From Lysobacter auxotrophicus (GTDB taxonomy: Bacteria; Pseudomonadota; Gammaproteobacteria; Xanthomonadales; Xanthomonadaceae): 64,000 nt of DNA. Position numbers and translations under genes: made by a program. The DNA lies in the NCBI RefSeq assembly GCF_027924565.1, contig NZ_AP027041.1, positions 496,001 to 560,000 on the forward strand, in the 5' to 3' direction. Each line of letters starts with the position of its first letter. The first letter of the stretch is position 1. Below are positions 1 through 8,815 of the stretch, one piece after another. The notes below the pieces were generated by a model. That model was not told the origin of the DNA, made no database searches, and was given only the letters and a program-made list of their open reading frames with translations.

Positions 1-422
1 TGCAGCGCGGCGACGAGGTCGGCCGCCTCGCCCGCGGTGTACTCGGTCTTCTCGGGCTTCGCGTCGCGGGCTATGCGAAACACGAATTCGGCTTCCACCG
101 CGGCGAAGCCGCCGGGGATCACCGGGAACGTCGAAGCCTCGCCCGGCGGTGGCGCCTGCACGGCGCCTTCGAAGATCGGCCCGACCAGGCGTTCCTCGCC
201 GAGCGTGGCTTCCCAGTCGGCGGGAATCTTGCCGACCTTCCAGCCCACCACCGGGCGATCCCACAGCGCGATGGCGGCGTCCTGGCAGGCATAGCCTTCA
301 TCCAGGCCGGCGGGCACGCTGCCGGGATACTCCGGCAGCGCCTGCGCCTGCCGGCGCGCATCGACCAGTCGCCGGGCAATCGTTGCGCTGTCACTGCCCG
401 CGTCGGGCGCGTGTTTGTCCAT
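1..422 (-). CDS. 2-keto-4-pentenoate hydratase-like protein, C-terminus cut off by window edge
   Basis: The first 140 codons of a minus-strand gene run off the left edge. The start ATG is the complement of 420-422, with an AGGGG-type ribosome site upstream. Visible segments include 'GLDEGYACQDAAI', 'VVGWKVGKIP' and 'GGFAAVEAEFVFRIARD', the pattern of the MhpD/fumarylacetoacetate-hydrolase superfamily, where the conserved E-x-E pair helps bind a divalent metal. Enzymes of this family hydrate 2-hydroxypenta-2,4-dienoate or cleave acyl-pyruvates. It lies divergent from the pectate lyase at 528; a role in sugar-acid catabolism is possible, but the substrate cannot be told from the N-terminal half. 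Confidence 0.75.
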   Translation of the reverse strand, partial: MDKHAPDAGSDSATIARRLVDARRQAQALPEYPGSVPAGLDEGYACQDAAIALWDRPVVGWKVGKIPADWEATLGEERLVGPIFEGAVQAPPPGEASTFPVIPGGFAAVEAEFVFRIARDAKPEKTEYTAGEAADLVAAL

Positions 423-527
423 GCGGCGGCGATCCCCTGAGATTCGGCTGTGGGGATGTTGTATAGGAAACCGGTGTCATTGACAATCGGGCGACTACAC
501 TCGGAACACGGCTCGGGGAGGGGACGG

Positions 528-1904
528 ATGGGGACGCATCACCGGAACGGCAGGATTCACGGGTTCGCACGCGCGCTGGCGACCGCCGCGCTGCTGGTGT
601 CGATGGCCGCCGCGAGCAGTTCGGCCGCGCCGGCCGGGCTGCAGGCCTTGTCCACCGGGACACCCGACCTCGCCTTCCCGGGCGCGCAGGGCTGGGCCGC
701 GCATACGCCGGGGGGACGGGGCGGGAAGATCGTGCGCGTGACGACGCTCGCCGCCGACGGCCCGGGCTCGTTCGCCGAAGCGCTCGCGACGAAGGGCCCG
801 CGCATCGTCGTGTTCGAAGTGGGCGGCGTGATCGACCTGGGGATGAAGGAGCTGCGCATCACCGAGCCCTTCCTCACCGTCGCCGGGCAGACCGCGCCGC
901 AGCCGGGCATCACCTTCATCAAGGGCGGCCTGACCATCGCGACGCACGACGTGGTGATCCGCCACATCCGCATGCGCCCGGGCGACGGCGGCATGCCGAA
1001 GTTTTCCGGCGACATCGACGCGATCACCACCGTGCGCGGCGCGCGCGACGTGATCGTCGACCACTGCTCGCTGACGTGGGCGACGGACGAAAACCTGTCG
1101 GCGTCGAGCACGCGCTTTTACGGCGAAGACGAGAAGGCGTGGATGGAGGCGGCGTCGCGCCGCATCACCTACAGCCACAACATCATCGCCGAAGGCCTGT
1201 CGAACGCGACGCACAAGAAGGGCGAGCATTCCAAGGGGTCGCTGATCCACGACCACGTCAACGACGTGCTGATCGTCGGCAACCTCTATGCGCACAACTA
1301 CGAGCGCAACCCGCTGTTCAAGGGCGGCGCGCGCGGGCAGGTGATCAACAACCTGATCTACGACCCGGGCCAGCGCGCCGTGCACTACAACCTGATCGCC
1401 GAGGAATGGCTGGGGCATCCGTATTCGCGCGGGCAGGTCATCGCGCGCGGCAACGTGATGCGCGCGGGCATCTCGACGGAGGACGTCGCCTTCTTCGAAG
1501 TGGGCGGTTCGGGCGATGTCGACGTGTTCTTCGAGGACAACCTCGCGGTCGACCGCATCGGCAACCCGCTGCCGCAGCAGGGCCGCTACACCACGACGCC
1601 GATCGGCGTGGATGCGATTTCGCGTGCGCCGGCGCTGCCGTTCGGCGTGACGCTGCTGCCCGCGTCGAAGGTGCAGGACGCGGTGATCGCGAACGCGGGC
1701 GCGCGTCCGTGGGATCGCGACGACGTGGACCGCCGCATCCTCGCCGATACGATCGAAGGACGCGGCCGCATCATCGACAGCCAGGAGCAGGTCGGCGGGT
1801 ATCCGGTGCAGAAGGAAACGCGGCAGGCGTTCGTGCCGGCGGATTGGGATCTGGACACGATGGAACCGCTGAAGCCCCTGCCGCGGCGGGAACCATTGAA
1901 GTAG
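528..1904 (+). CDS. secreted pectate lyase, polysaccharide lyase family 1
   Basis: Predicted to cleave de-esterified polygalacturonate by beta-elimination outside the cell. The 458-residue product starts with a signal peptide (basic n-region, then a hydrophobic stretch ending near 'SSAAPAG'). The mature part opens with 'FPGAQGWAAHTPGGRGG' and continues with parallel beta-helix repeats: 'VVIRHIRMRPGD', 'VIVDHCSLTWATDE', 'ITYSHNIIAEGL', 'LIVGNLYAHNYERNP'. The D-H-C-S and N-P-L-F-K-G stretches match the PL1 branch whose members begin FPGAxGxG. The ATG at 528 was preferred over the upstream GTG at 450 because a GGGGAGGGG ribosome site lies just before it and the signal peptide then begins normally. 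A -10-like TACACT is at 496-501. It heads the pectin locus, transcribed away from it. Confidence 0.85.
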   Translation: MGTHHRNGRIHGFARALATAALLVSMAAASSSAAPAGLQALSTGTPDLAFPGAQGWAAHTPGGRGGKIVRVTTLAADGPGSFAEALATKGPRIVVFEVGGVIDLGMKELRITEPFLTVAGQTAPQPGITFIKGGLTIATHDVVIRHIRMRPGDGGMPKFSGDIDAITTVRGARDVIVDHCSLTWATDENLSASSTRFYGEDEKAWMEAASRRITYSHNIIAEGLSNATHKKGEHSKGSLIHDHVNDVLIVGNLYAHNYERNPLFKGGARGQVINNLIYDPGQRAVHYNLIAEEWLGHPYSRGQVIARGNVMRAGISTEDVAFFEVGGSGDVDVFFEDNLAVDRIGNPLPQQGRYTTTPIGVDAISRAPALPFGVTLLPASKVQDAVIANAGARPWDRDDVDRRILADTIEGRGRIIDSQEQVGGYPVQKETRQAFVPADWDLDTMEPLKPLPRREPLK

Positions 1905-1979
1905 CCGTCCGACCTTGGCTTTCGGCTTTCGGCCTTCATGGCCTTCCTTTCGACGGCGACAGCGACACGCTCCGCGTTT

Positions 1980-2056
1980 GTAGCCCGGGTAAGCGAAGCG
2001 CACCCGGGGCGGAGAAGCGATCGCGCCCCCGGGTGCGCTTCGCTTACCCGGACTAC
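1980..2056. repeat. inverted pair of GTAG-headed REP repeats (SMAG-like)
   Basis: Two copies of a 29-bp palindromic repeat face each other: GTAGCCCGGGTAAGCG... at 1980-2008 and its near-exact inverse at 2028-2056. Each can fold by itself (CCCGGGT with ACCCGGG) and the two can pair with each other. The element separates the convergent pectate lyase and acetylesterase genes, so it may act as a two-way terminator. Further copies are at 12852, 21628 and 30533. The GTAG head is what defines SMAG repeats of Stenotrophomonas maltophilia. Confidence 0.85.
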
Positions 2057-2061
2057 AACGG

Positions 2062-2817
2062 CTACAGCGGCGCTCCACTTGCCGCATCCGCCGGCAACAC
2101 GATCCCCAACTCCCGCCACGCCGCTGCGAACTCCCGCGCCATCCGCGCCGCGCCCTTCGGCGAGAAATGCGTGCTGTCCTGCACGCCCTGCGGATAGTTC
2201 GCGTGTTCGCCAGGCGAAAGCCACAGGAACAGGGCCTTGGATGCCTCGACGCCCGCCTCCTGCAGCACGGCCGAACTGCGCCGCTCCATGTCGATCAACG
2301 CGACGCCCTCGCGTGCGGCGAGCGCGCGCACGAGGTCCGGATACCCGCCATGGCTCGGCACCAGCCGCCCCTCGTCGTCGAAGCGCCGCCGCGCCACGGG
2401 CGTGAGCAGCACCGGTGTCGCGTGCTTCGTGCGCACGTCGGCGACGAAACGCCCAAGGTTGCGCGCGTAATCCGCCGGCGGCGTGTAGCGGTCCGGCTTC
2501 TCGATCGACTGATCGTTGTGGCCGAACTGGATGAGCACGATGTCGCCCGGCTTCGTCGATTCCAGCAAGGCGTCCCACCGGCCCTCGGACAGGAAGGTGC
2601 GCGTGCTGCGGCCGTTCATCGCGCGGTTGTCGACGACGACCGTGCCCGGCGGGAACTGCTCGGCGAGGAACTCGCCCCAGCCGGTTTCCGGGCGCTTTTC
2701 CGCGCGCTTGACCGACATCGTCGAATCGCCGGCGAGGTGGATGGTGACCGGCGGTGCTGCGCGAGCGGGTGCGAGCAGTGCGAACGACACCAGTGCCGTG
2801 AAAAGCGGTTTGAGCAT
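2062..2817 (-). CDS. rhamnogalacturonan acetylesterase, SGNH/GDSL hydrolase
   Basis: Predicted to remove acetyl groups from rhamnogalacturonan I so that lyases can reach the backbone. The 251-residue protein has a signal peptide ending 'APARA'. SGNH blocks are in order: block I 'HLAGDSTMS' with the nucleophile Ser near residue 32, the conserved Gly region around 'NRAMNGRSTRTF', block III 'LIQFGHNDQS' with Asn, and block V 'DSTHFSPKGA' giving Asp and His near residue 215. The arrangement GDST...GHND...DxxHF is typical of carbohydrate esterase family 12. It is the last gene of the minus-strand pectin block, 93 bp after the pectinesterase. Confidence 0.88.
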   Translation of the reverse strand: MLKPLFTALVSFALLAPARAAPPVTIHLAGDSTMSVKRAEKRPETGWGEFLAEQFPPGTVVVDNRAMNGRSTRTFLSEGRWDALLESTKPGDIVLIQFGHNDQSIEKPDRYTPPADYARNLGRFVADVRTKHATPVLLTPVARRRFDDEGRLVPSHGGYPDLVRALAAREGVALIDMERRSSAVLQEAGVEASKALFLWLSPGEHANYPQGVQDSTHFSPKGAARMAREFAAAWRELGIVLPADAASGAPL

Positions 2818-2840
2818 CGAAGTCGTCCGAAGCTGCTGGC

Positions 2841-2868
2841 CTGGGTCCCGGCGTTCGCCGGGATGACG
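2841..2868. repeat. short palindromic repeat, TCCCGGC...GCCGGGA type
   Basis: CCCGGCG TT CGCCGGG (2847-2862) is flanked by CTGGGT and ATGACGA. The same layout recurs at 41368-41397 and 50039-50066 in intergenic gaps, with relatives near 5600 and 50111. It is a dispersed miniature palindrome between the pectinesterase and acetylesterase genes. Confidence 0.6.
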
Positions 2869-2910
2869 ATGTGATGTGATGCCGTGCTACATGATGGCGA
2901 TGGCAAGCGA

Positions 2911-4128
2911 TCAGCCCCGCTGCCATCCGTCGAGCACGCGTTCCCGCGAGTAGGCGCGCGCGCGCTCGTTCGTGAGAAGCCGGCGCGAATCGGAGCGATG
3001 CGCGCCCGGCCCGCGGCTCGCGTGCTCGAACAGGCGCGCATCGCCGGGCGGCAGCATCACGCGGCGGCCGTCGCGCGCGGTGTAGCCCATCTCGTCCCAG
3101 CCGCGCGCATCGATGTGCGCCTCCATCCAGCAGTCCAGGTACACCGCGGCGCCGACGGCGTCCGGGTCGCCGTACTTGCCGTCGGGAAACGTGCGACCCG
3201 GCCGCCATGCGCGGCCGAGCGCGACGGTTCCGTCGGGAATCTCCGCGTCGCGCGTCAGCCGGCAACGCACGAACGTCAGGCCGTACGCCTGCGCCGACGG
3301 CGTGCACGGCACCGCGACGTAACCCTGCCGTTCCTTGCCCGGGCGGAAGCGCGAATGCAGTTCGCACTGCTCGAACAGCGCATTGCCGCCGCCGAAGATG
3401 AAATCGACGCTCCCGCTGATGCGGCAATCGCGAAAGGCGCTGCGCCCGGCGTCGGCGAACAGCGTGTCCTGGTGGCCGATGAAATCCACGCGCTCGAACG
3501 ACGCCCGATCGGAGCCGGCATCGAGCATCAGCGCCACCGCCTGCGCGGCGTTCGGCCCGACGGGCTCGAACTTCGGCGTCGCGAGATTGCCGACGTAATC
3601 GAAGGCGTTCTCGATGGTGAGGTTCGCGGCGCGGAAATCCGGCGCGCGCACGGTGACGCTCGCGCAGCCCCACGTGCCCCACGGCTCGCCGTCGGGGCGC
3701 GCCATGCCGGCGGCGGCGTCGAAGGTGAGCACGCTGCCCGCGCGGTCTTCGCCGATGAGATGGATGTTCGGTTTGTCGATGACGAGCTTCTCGTGCCAGC
3801 GGCCGCGGGTGATGAGGATGCGGTGGGGCCTGGCACTGTTCGAGGGCGCTGCGGCGAGGGCATCTCCGATGCTGGCGAAGGTCGGCGTGCCTTCGCGAGG
3901 CGTCTTGGCAACGACCACGTCGAAGCAGCTCCCCTCCCCCTGCTCGCAGGGGGAGGCTGGGAGGAGGTTGTGAGGCGCGCCAGCGCCGAGCTCGCCGCCT
4001 TGCGGCTTCGCGACCCCTCCCCAACCCTCCCCTGCAAGCAGGGGAGGGGGTAACAGCAGCAGGGCGGGCGGGAGGAGCGAAGCGTGCAGGAAGCGACGAC
4101 GCTGCGCGAAGGTCGCACTCGACGTCAC
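2911..4128 (-). CDS. pectinesterase (pectin methylesterase), with a repeat-derived segment near its N-terminus
   Basis: Predicted to demethylate pectin, making substrate for the pectate lyases. The start is GTG at 4128, overlapping the stop of the upstream pectate lyase by four bases (GTGA). The N-terminus 'AQRRRFLHASLLPPALLLL' resembles a twin-arginine signal. After it comes a low-complexity segment of about 40 residues encoded by an inverted DNA repeat (see 3927-4053). The catalytic domain starts near residue 69. Family motifs are 'GRWHEKLVI', 'AVALMLDAGSDRA', 'VDFIGHQDTLFA', 'GSVDFIFGGGNALFE' and 'LGRAWRPGRTFPDG'. The two Asp residues in GHQDTLF and GSVDFIFG are the known catalytic pair, and the Arg in LGRxW binds substrate. 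A signal peptide may be cut at 'LLA-GE', where the repeat begins. Confidence 0.85.
   Translation of the reverse strand: MTSSATFAQRRRFLHASLLPPALLLLPPPLLAGEGWGGVAKPQGGELGAGAPHNLLPASPCEQGEGSCFDVVVAKTPREGTPTFASIGDALAAAPSNSARPHRILITRGRWHEKLVIDKPNIHLIGEDRAGSVLTFDAAAGMARPDGEPWGTWGCASVTVRAPDFRAANLTIENAFDYVGNLATPKFEPVGPNAAQAVALMLDAGSDRASFERVDFIGHQDTLFADAGRSAFRDCRISGSVDFIFGGGNALFEQCELHSRFRPGKERQGYVAVPCTPSAQAYGLTFVRCRLTRDAEIPDGTVALGRAWRPGRTFPDGKYGDPDAVGAAVYLDCWMEAHIDARGWDEMGYTARDGRRVMLPPGDARLFEHASRGPGAHRSDSRRLLTNERARAYSRERVLDGWQRG
3927..4053. repeat. inverted pair of GC-rich REP-like palindromes lying inside the pectinesterase reading frame
   Basis: A hairpin CCCCTCCCCCTG..CAGGGGGAGG (about 3931-3956) with a GGGAGGAGG tail, and an inverted copy CCCTCCCCTG..CAGGGGAGGG (about 4033-4050) with a GGGGAGGGG tail, face each other about 60 bp apart. 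Read on the minus strand they stay open and encode 'PPPLLAGEGWGG...PASPCEQGEGS'. This is the layout of a REP doublet, found here between the signal-peptide coding part and the enzyme domain. Confidence 0.75.
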
Positions 4129-5462
4129 TTGAACGGCCCCGCCCCCAGCACCACCGAGATCGGCACCACAACGGTCGGGTCGATGCGCCGATACAGCGTC
4201 GGCGTCCAGCCCACGTCGTTCGACAGCGGCACCGGGTTGGCCGCGTTGTACGCATCGACCACGTCCACGCGCGCGTGCTTGGAGACCCCGTTGCGCATCG
4301 TGCCTTCGTCATGCAGCGCGGTGCCGTTGAATCGCTCGGCGAACAGATCCGGCGTCACCGCCGACGGCACGACGAAGTGGTTGTTCTGCGCGAAGATCTT
4401 CGATTCGATGCCCGCGCCCCAGCTGTACGCATACGTCTGCGCGCCATCGGCGGTCAGCGTGTACTGGTTGTTGAACACGTGCACCTGGCCGTAGCGCACG
4501 CGCGGCACGCGCTGGCCGAGGTCGTGGAAGAGGTTGTGGTGCAGCGTCACGCGCAGCTTGTCGCGATCGGCAACGGCGCTGTCGGACGAGCCGATCAGCA
4601 TCGCCTTGTCGTGGTTCGCCATCAGGTTCCATGACACGGTGACGAAGTCCGATTCGTTGGTGACGTCGACCAGACCGTCGTGGCGCTGGTAGAGACGGCC
4701 GAAATACGTCGGCGCATCTTCGTCGCGCGTGGCGACGTCGAGCATCGCGTTATGGTCGATCCACACGTGCGTCGCGTTGCGCACCGAAATCGCGTCGTAC
4801 AGCGCGTTCCAGTTGCCGTCGGCGCCGTCGGTCGGCGACCACTGCGGGAAGCAGTCGGCGCTGTCGACCAGCACCAGGTTGCGCACGATGACGTTCATCG
4901 GCTGGTTGCCGGTGGTCGAACCGGGGCGGATGTCGAGCCACGCGCCGCGCAGCCCGTCGCCGTGGTTCGCGCCGATGATCGTGGTGTTGGCGGGCACGCG
5001 GATGCGCACGCGGGCCTGCTGCGCCGAAGCGGACGCCGCGCGTGCACGCTCCTGCGGGCCGTTGGGATTCACGCGTCCCCAGGTCGCCGGGTCGTAGGCG
5101 GCGAGGAACGCGTCCAGCGAGTACAGCTCGCCGGTCTGCGGATCCGGGCGGGCGTAGTCGGCGCAGGTGAGCGGTTGGCCGGTCGCATCGACGTTCGCAT
5201 CGATCATGCCTTCGATGCGGACGATCTTCGGCGTGGCGTCGGGGAAATTCAGCGCGGCCACGAGTGCGTTGCGGTCGGACACGGTGAACACGTGCGCGTC
5301 ATCGGCCGCGGAACCGCCGGTGGTGCCGTAGGGCAAGGCGGCGGTGGGGTGCGATGCCCAGCCGTCGTCCGGTGCGATGGTCTGTCGCGCGGGATCCTGG
5401 GCCGCATGCGCGAGCAGCGGCAGCGCGAAGGTGAGGGTGGCGAAGGTGGTGCGGACGCTCAT
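4125..5462 (-). CDS. secreted pectate lyase, polysaccharide lyase family 1 (Pel C type)
   Basis: Second pectate lyase of the locus, 445 residues. The ATG at 5462 follows AAGGAG with 8-nt spacing, and the product starts with a clean signal peptide ending 'PLLAHA'. PL1 landmarks in order are 'NTTIIGANHGDGLRG', 'VIVRNLVLVDSADCFPQW', 'AISVRNATHVWIDHN', 'VTVSWNLMANHDKAMLIG', 'RVTLHHNLFHDLGQRVPRVR' and 'VHVFNNQYT'. The vWIDH motif and the R-x-P-R-x-R segment with the catalytic Arg are diagnostic. The frame continues upstream without a stop to 5693, but that part overlaps the receptor terminator and has no ribosome site. Its stop overlaps the pectinesterase GTG start, so the two are probably translationally coupled. 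The 240 bp upstream may hold its own promoter. Confidence 0.88.
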   Translation of the reverse strand: MSVRTTFATLTFALPLLAHAAQDPARQTIAPDDGWASHPTAALPYGTTGGSAADDAHVFTVSDRNALVAALNFPDATPKIVRIEGMIDANVDATGQPLTCADYARPDPQTGELYSLDAFLAAYDPATWGRVNPNGPQERARAASASAQQARVRIRVPANTTIIGANHGDGLRGAWLDIRPGSTTGNQPMNVIVRNLVLVDSADCFPQWSPTDGADGNWNALYDAISVRNATHVWIDHNAMLDVATRDEDAPTYFGRLYQRHDGLVDVTNESDFVTVSWNLMANHDKAMLIGSSDSAVADRDKLRVTLHHNLFHDLGQRVPRVRYGQVHVFNNQYTLTADGAQTYAYSWGAGIESKIFAQNNHFVVPSAVTPDLFAERFNGTALHDEGTMRNGVSKHARVDVVDAYNAANPVPLSNDVGWTPTLYRRIDPTVVVPISVVLGAGPFK

Positions 5463-5651
5463 CGTTGCGGCTCCTTGGGTGAGGAACGGGGAACGTGAAC
5501 CTGCTGGTGCTGCGTCTTGGTGCGGTTGCTCGCTTCGGCGGCGTCGGAATGCTTCTATCCGACGCGCCCGGGACGTTCGATTACGTGATGTATGCCGCCA
5601 TGGGTTCCCGGCTTCGCAGGGACGGCGATGCAGGTGTTGCGGGCCCGTGCT

Positions 5652-5684
5652 GAAAAGAAAGGGTGGGAGCCTGCGCTCCCACCC
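5652..5684 (-). terminator. rho-independent terminator after the TonB-dependent receptor gene
   Basis: On the minus strand a perfect 10-bp stem GGGTGGGAGC/GCTCCCACCC with a 4-nt loop is followed by TTTCTTTT. It begins 20 bp after the receptor stop codon, so the receptor mRNA should end before the downstream pectate lyase gene. Confidence 0.85.
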
Positions 5685-5703
5685 ATTCTCCATCGCCCAT
5701 CCG

Positions 5704-8547
5704 TCAGAACTTGTAACGCGCGCCGAGGAAGTACTGGCGCCCGGTGTGGTGGTAGACCGAGGCGCGATCGCCGATCGAATCGACCCACTGGTCCTGGAAT
5801 TCGTCGGTCAGGTTCAGGCCTTCCAGCGTCAGTTCGAAGTGGTCGTTGATCCGGTACGACGCCGACATGTCGATGGTCAGCGTTTCGGCCGTGCCTTCCA
5901 CGTCGTTGTTGTTGCGGCCCGGCACGGTGGTCAGGTAGTCGTCGCGATACGCCGCCGACACGCGCGCGCTGAACTTGTCGCCTTCGTAATAGAGCGTCGC
6001 GTTGTAGGCGTTCTTCGAAAGTCCCGTCAGGTCCGTGCGCAGCGAGGTCGCGCCGGCCGCGGTCATGTACTGGATCTTCGAATCGACGTAGGTGTAGTTC
6101 AGCTGCACGCCGAAGTCGCTCCAGAAGCCGGGCAGGAACACGAACGGCTGCTGGTAGGTGAATTCCAGGCCCTTCAGCGGACCGCCCGGGGTGTTTAGCG
6201 GGATGTTGAACTGGAAGTCGTCGTTCACCGTCGCGCCGGTGCCGTCGAGCAGGCTCGCTGGCAGCCCGGAGGTCGAGTACGGCCGCGTTTCGCGCGAGGT
6301 CTGCACGAAGCTGTCGATGTCCTTGTAGAACAGGCCCAGCGCGAGCAGCGATTCCTCGGCGAAGTACCACTCGAACGACAGGTCCGCGGTCTTCGCGCGG
6401 AACGGATCGAGCAGCGGGTTGCCGCCGTTCACGACGCGATTACCGCCGGAGACGTTCACCGTCACGCCCGGCGTCAGGTTGCCCAGGCCGGGGCGCGCCA
6501 TCACCTTCGCTGCGGCGAAGCGGATCAGGAAGTCCGGCGTCACGTCGGCGACGAGGTTCAGCGACGGCAGCGTGTCTTCGTAGCTGCGTTCGACGGTGGT
6601 CAGCACGGGTTGGCCGCCCACGGTGGACCAGCCGGTGGAACTCTGCCGCGTGGTGACCTGGCGCACGCCGAAGTTGCCGCTCAGCGGAAGCGAGCCGATC
6701 TGCGTGGTGAAGTCGCCTTGCAGCCAGAAGCCCTGGTCGCGCTCGGTCACGGTGCGGTTGTTGCCCAGCACCGAGGCCACCTGGTTGCTGACGGCGAAGA
6801 TGCCGGTGTCGCTGTAGATGTCGAACGCGCGGTTGAACGCGTCGATGTCGGGGATCAGCCAGCGGCCGTCGCCGACGTTGCCGATGTCTTCCAGCTGGAT
6901 CGTGCGGGTGAAGTCGGCCATGGACGAGCCGGCCGGCAGCGCGGGGACGACAAGCTCGGACGCGCGGCGTTCCTCGCGCGACTGGAACGTGTATTCCTTG
7001 AACTGACCGCCGCCCTTCAGCGTGAAGCTGTCGGTCAGCGCCCACGACATGCCCAGCGACACGTTGTCGATGGTGTTGTCGGCGTACTGCGGGCGCAGGC
7101 GGATTTCCGACACGCCGTTGATGAACGCCCACTGCGCCGGGTCGTTCACGTCGAAGCCGTTGGTGATGACCGGCAGGCGATCGTTGTTGCGGTAATCCCA
7201 GGTGTAGTTCTGCGCGTTGGTGCGATCCAGCGTGATGGTCGTCTGGATGGGGTTCTCGAACTCGGACTTCGCGCGGCCGCCTTCGAAATGCAGCTTGAAG
7301 TCGTCGGTGAGCTCGTGGTCGGCGTAGAAGTTGAACTGGGTGAACTTGGTTTCCAGCTCGTCGTAGCGCGCTTCGGAGCGCACGTCGACGTTGTTGAAAC
7401 GGCCGTAGACCAGGTTGCCGCGTTCGTCGACCACGCTTTCCAGCACCACCGTTTCCGGCTTGCCGCTGGCGCCGGCCGCGCGGCACGCGGCGCCGGCGTT
7501 GCCCGTGGCGCACGCGCCACGGCTGAACGACAGGCCGTTGAGGAAGTTCTCGGTGCGCGTGGCGTCGAGGTCGGCGTACATCACGTCCAGGCCGAGCGAG
7601 GTCTTGTCGGTCGGATCGAACTGCAGCGACGCGGTGACGCCCAGGCGCTCCTGCTCGTGCTCCATCACGCCGTAGCGCGGGATGCGCGGGTGGAAGACGC
7701 TGGTCGATTCGGCCGCCGGCGTGCCGGCGAAGCCGCCGCTGCTGGTGCCGTTGTCCCAGCGCACGGTGCTGTGGCCTTCCTCGAGCAGGCGGCGCTTGGT
7801 GTAGGCCACCGAGAGCAGCGCGCCGAAACGGTTGTCGGCCCAGGTGTTGCTGATCAGCATGGTCGCGCGCGGATCCAGGTCGGACGCGAGGTCGTTGTAG
7901 CCCAGCTGCGCGCCGGTGACGAAGGTGAAGCCGTCGTAGTCGAACGGACGCGCGGTCTGCAGGTCGACCGTCGCGCCGAGCGCGCCTTCCTCGATGTCGG
8001 CCGAGGAGGTCTTGCGCACGGTGATGCTGTTGAACAGTTCGGAGGCGAAGACGTTGAAGTCGAAGCCGCGGCCGCGGTTCGCGCCGCCGGAGCTGTCGGT
8101 GCCGCCGGTGGTGGTCAGCGCCTCCATGCCGTTGATGCGCACGCGGGTGAACTGGCTGTCCAGGCCGCGCACGGAGATGTTGCGGCCTTCACCGGCATCG
8201 CGCGAGATCGACACGCCGGGTATGCGCTGCAGCGATTCGGCGAGGTTGAGGTCCGGGAAGTCGGCAATGTCCTCGGCGACGATCGCATCGACCACGCCGA
8301 TCTCGCTGCGCTTCTTGTCCAGCGCTTTTTCCAGCGCGCCGCGGAAGCCGGTGACCGTGACCGTGTCCAGTTCGGTCGGCGGTGCATCCGCGGCGGGCGC
8401 GGCGGCGGTGGTGGTGGCCGGTGCAGTGGATGCGCTGGCCGCGGCGTCCTGCGCGAGGGCGCTCGCGGCGCTCAGCTGCAGCGCGAGGCCGATCGAGGCG
8501 GCCAGCAAGGTAACCGGTGTCTTTTTTGGTCCACGCTGAAATTGCAT
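5704..8547 (-). CDS. TonB-dependent receptor (Caulobacter-type), predicted pectin-oligomer uptake
   Basis: Outer-membrane receptor of 947 residues that should import oligogalacturonides using TonB energy. The ATG at 8547 follows a GGGAGGGGAG ribosome site; the upstream ATG at 8571 lacks one. After a signal peptide ending 'SALA-QDA' there is an Ala/Thr-rich linker and a TonB-box-like 'ELDTVTVTGFRGALEKALD', a plug domain ('IVAEDIADFPDLNLAESLQRIP', 'ISVRGLDSQFTRVRING'), then a long beta-barrel ending in aromatic 'FLGARYKF'. The 'R-x-A-L-x-K-A-x-D-x-K-R' stretch is usual in Caulobacter-type receptors that serve polysaccharide loci. The substrate is inferred only from the neighbouring pectinases and kdgK-eda. 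Confidence 0.9.
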   Translation of the reverse strand: MQFQRGPKKTPVTLLAASIGLALQLSAASALAQDAAASASTAPATTTAAAPAADAPPTELDTVTVTGFRGALEKALDKKRSEIGVVDAIVAEDIADFPDLNLAESLQRIPGVSISRDAGEGRNISVRGLDSQFTRVRINGMEALTTTGGTDSSGGANRGRGFDFNVFASELFNSITVRKTSSADIEEGALGATVDLQTARPFDYDGFTFVTGAQLGYNDLASDLDPRATMLISNTWADNRFGALLSVAYTKRRLLEEGHSTVRWDNGTSSGGFAGTPAAESTSVFHPRIPRYGVMEHEQERLGVTASLQFDPTDKTSLGLDVMYADLDATRTENFLNGLSFSRGACATGNAGAACRAAGASGKPETVVLESVVDERGNLVYGRFNNVDVRSEARYDELETKFTQFNFYADHELTDDFKLHFEGGRAKSEFENPIQTTITLDRTNAQNYTWDYRNNDRLPVITNGFDVNDPAQWAFINGVSEIRLRPQYADNTIDNVSLGMSWALTDSFTLKGGGQFKEYTFQSREERRASELVVPALPAGSSMADFTRTIQLEDIGNVGDGRWLIPDIDAFNRAFDIYSDTGIFAVSNQVASVLGNNRTVTERDQGFWLQGDFTTQIGSLPLSGNFGVRQVTTRQSSTGWSTVGGQPVLTTVERSYEDTLPSLNLVADVTPDFLIRFAAAKVMARPGLGNLTPGVTVNVSGGNRVVNGGNPLLDPFRAKTADLSFEWYFAEESLLALGLFYKDIDSFVQTSRETRPYSTSGLPASLLDGTGATVNDDFQFNIPLNTPGGPLKGLEFTYQQPFVFLPGFWSDFGVQLNYTYVDSKIQYMTAAGATSLRTDLTGLSKNAYNATLYYEGDKFSARVSAAYRDDYLTTVPGRNNNDVEGTAETLTIDMSASYRINDHFELTLEGLNLTDEFQDQWVDSIGDRASVYHHTGRQYFLGARYKF

Positions 8548-8590
8548 AGGTTCTCCCCTCCCATATGGCACTACAGCTCAAAGGTGCTTG

Positions 8591-8618
8591 TTGACTGGCT
8601 TACGGTGCTTGCTATCGT
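8591..8618 (+). promoter_or_regulatory. predicted sigma-70 promoter for kdgK-eda, with flanking direct repeats
   Basis: TTGACT (8591-8596) and TATCGT (8613-8618) are separated by 16 bp, pointing to kdgK. Direct repeats GGTGCTTG lie at 8583-8590, just upstream of the -35, and at 8604-8611 within the spacer, 21 bp (two helical turns) apart; they could be operator half-sites. Transcription would start near 8625 and leave a leader of about 190 nt. Confidence 0.55.
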
Positions 8619-8815
8619 GTTCCGGTCGGCGAAATGACACCGATGGTCAAAACCCTAGCACCTGAGTCGGCCGTCCGCATGCTGCGGTGCGCCATGAGCC
8701 CGCCGGAGCCCGGTCGCTGTAAGGCGGGACGGGCCGGGGAGCAGGCAGAATCGTCGCGTTTGGATTCCATGGGGAAGGCAATGAGCGCAATGAGCGGCGT
8801 AGTGGGGAGCACGGC

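Noticed and set aside
480-485. TTGACA upstream of the pectate lyase as a -35 box
   Set aside because: The only convincing -10 (TACACT at 496) lies 10 bp downstream, too close for a sigma-70 promoter.
1586-4312. 908-codon minus-strand frame running across the acetylesterase and pectinesterase
   Set aside because: It crosses two well-supported genes in another frame and has a shadow-like Arg-rich composition.
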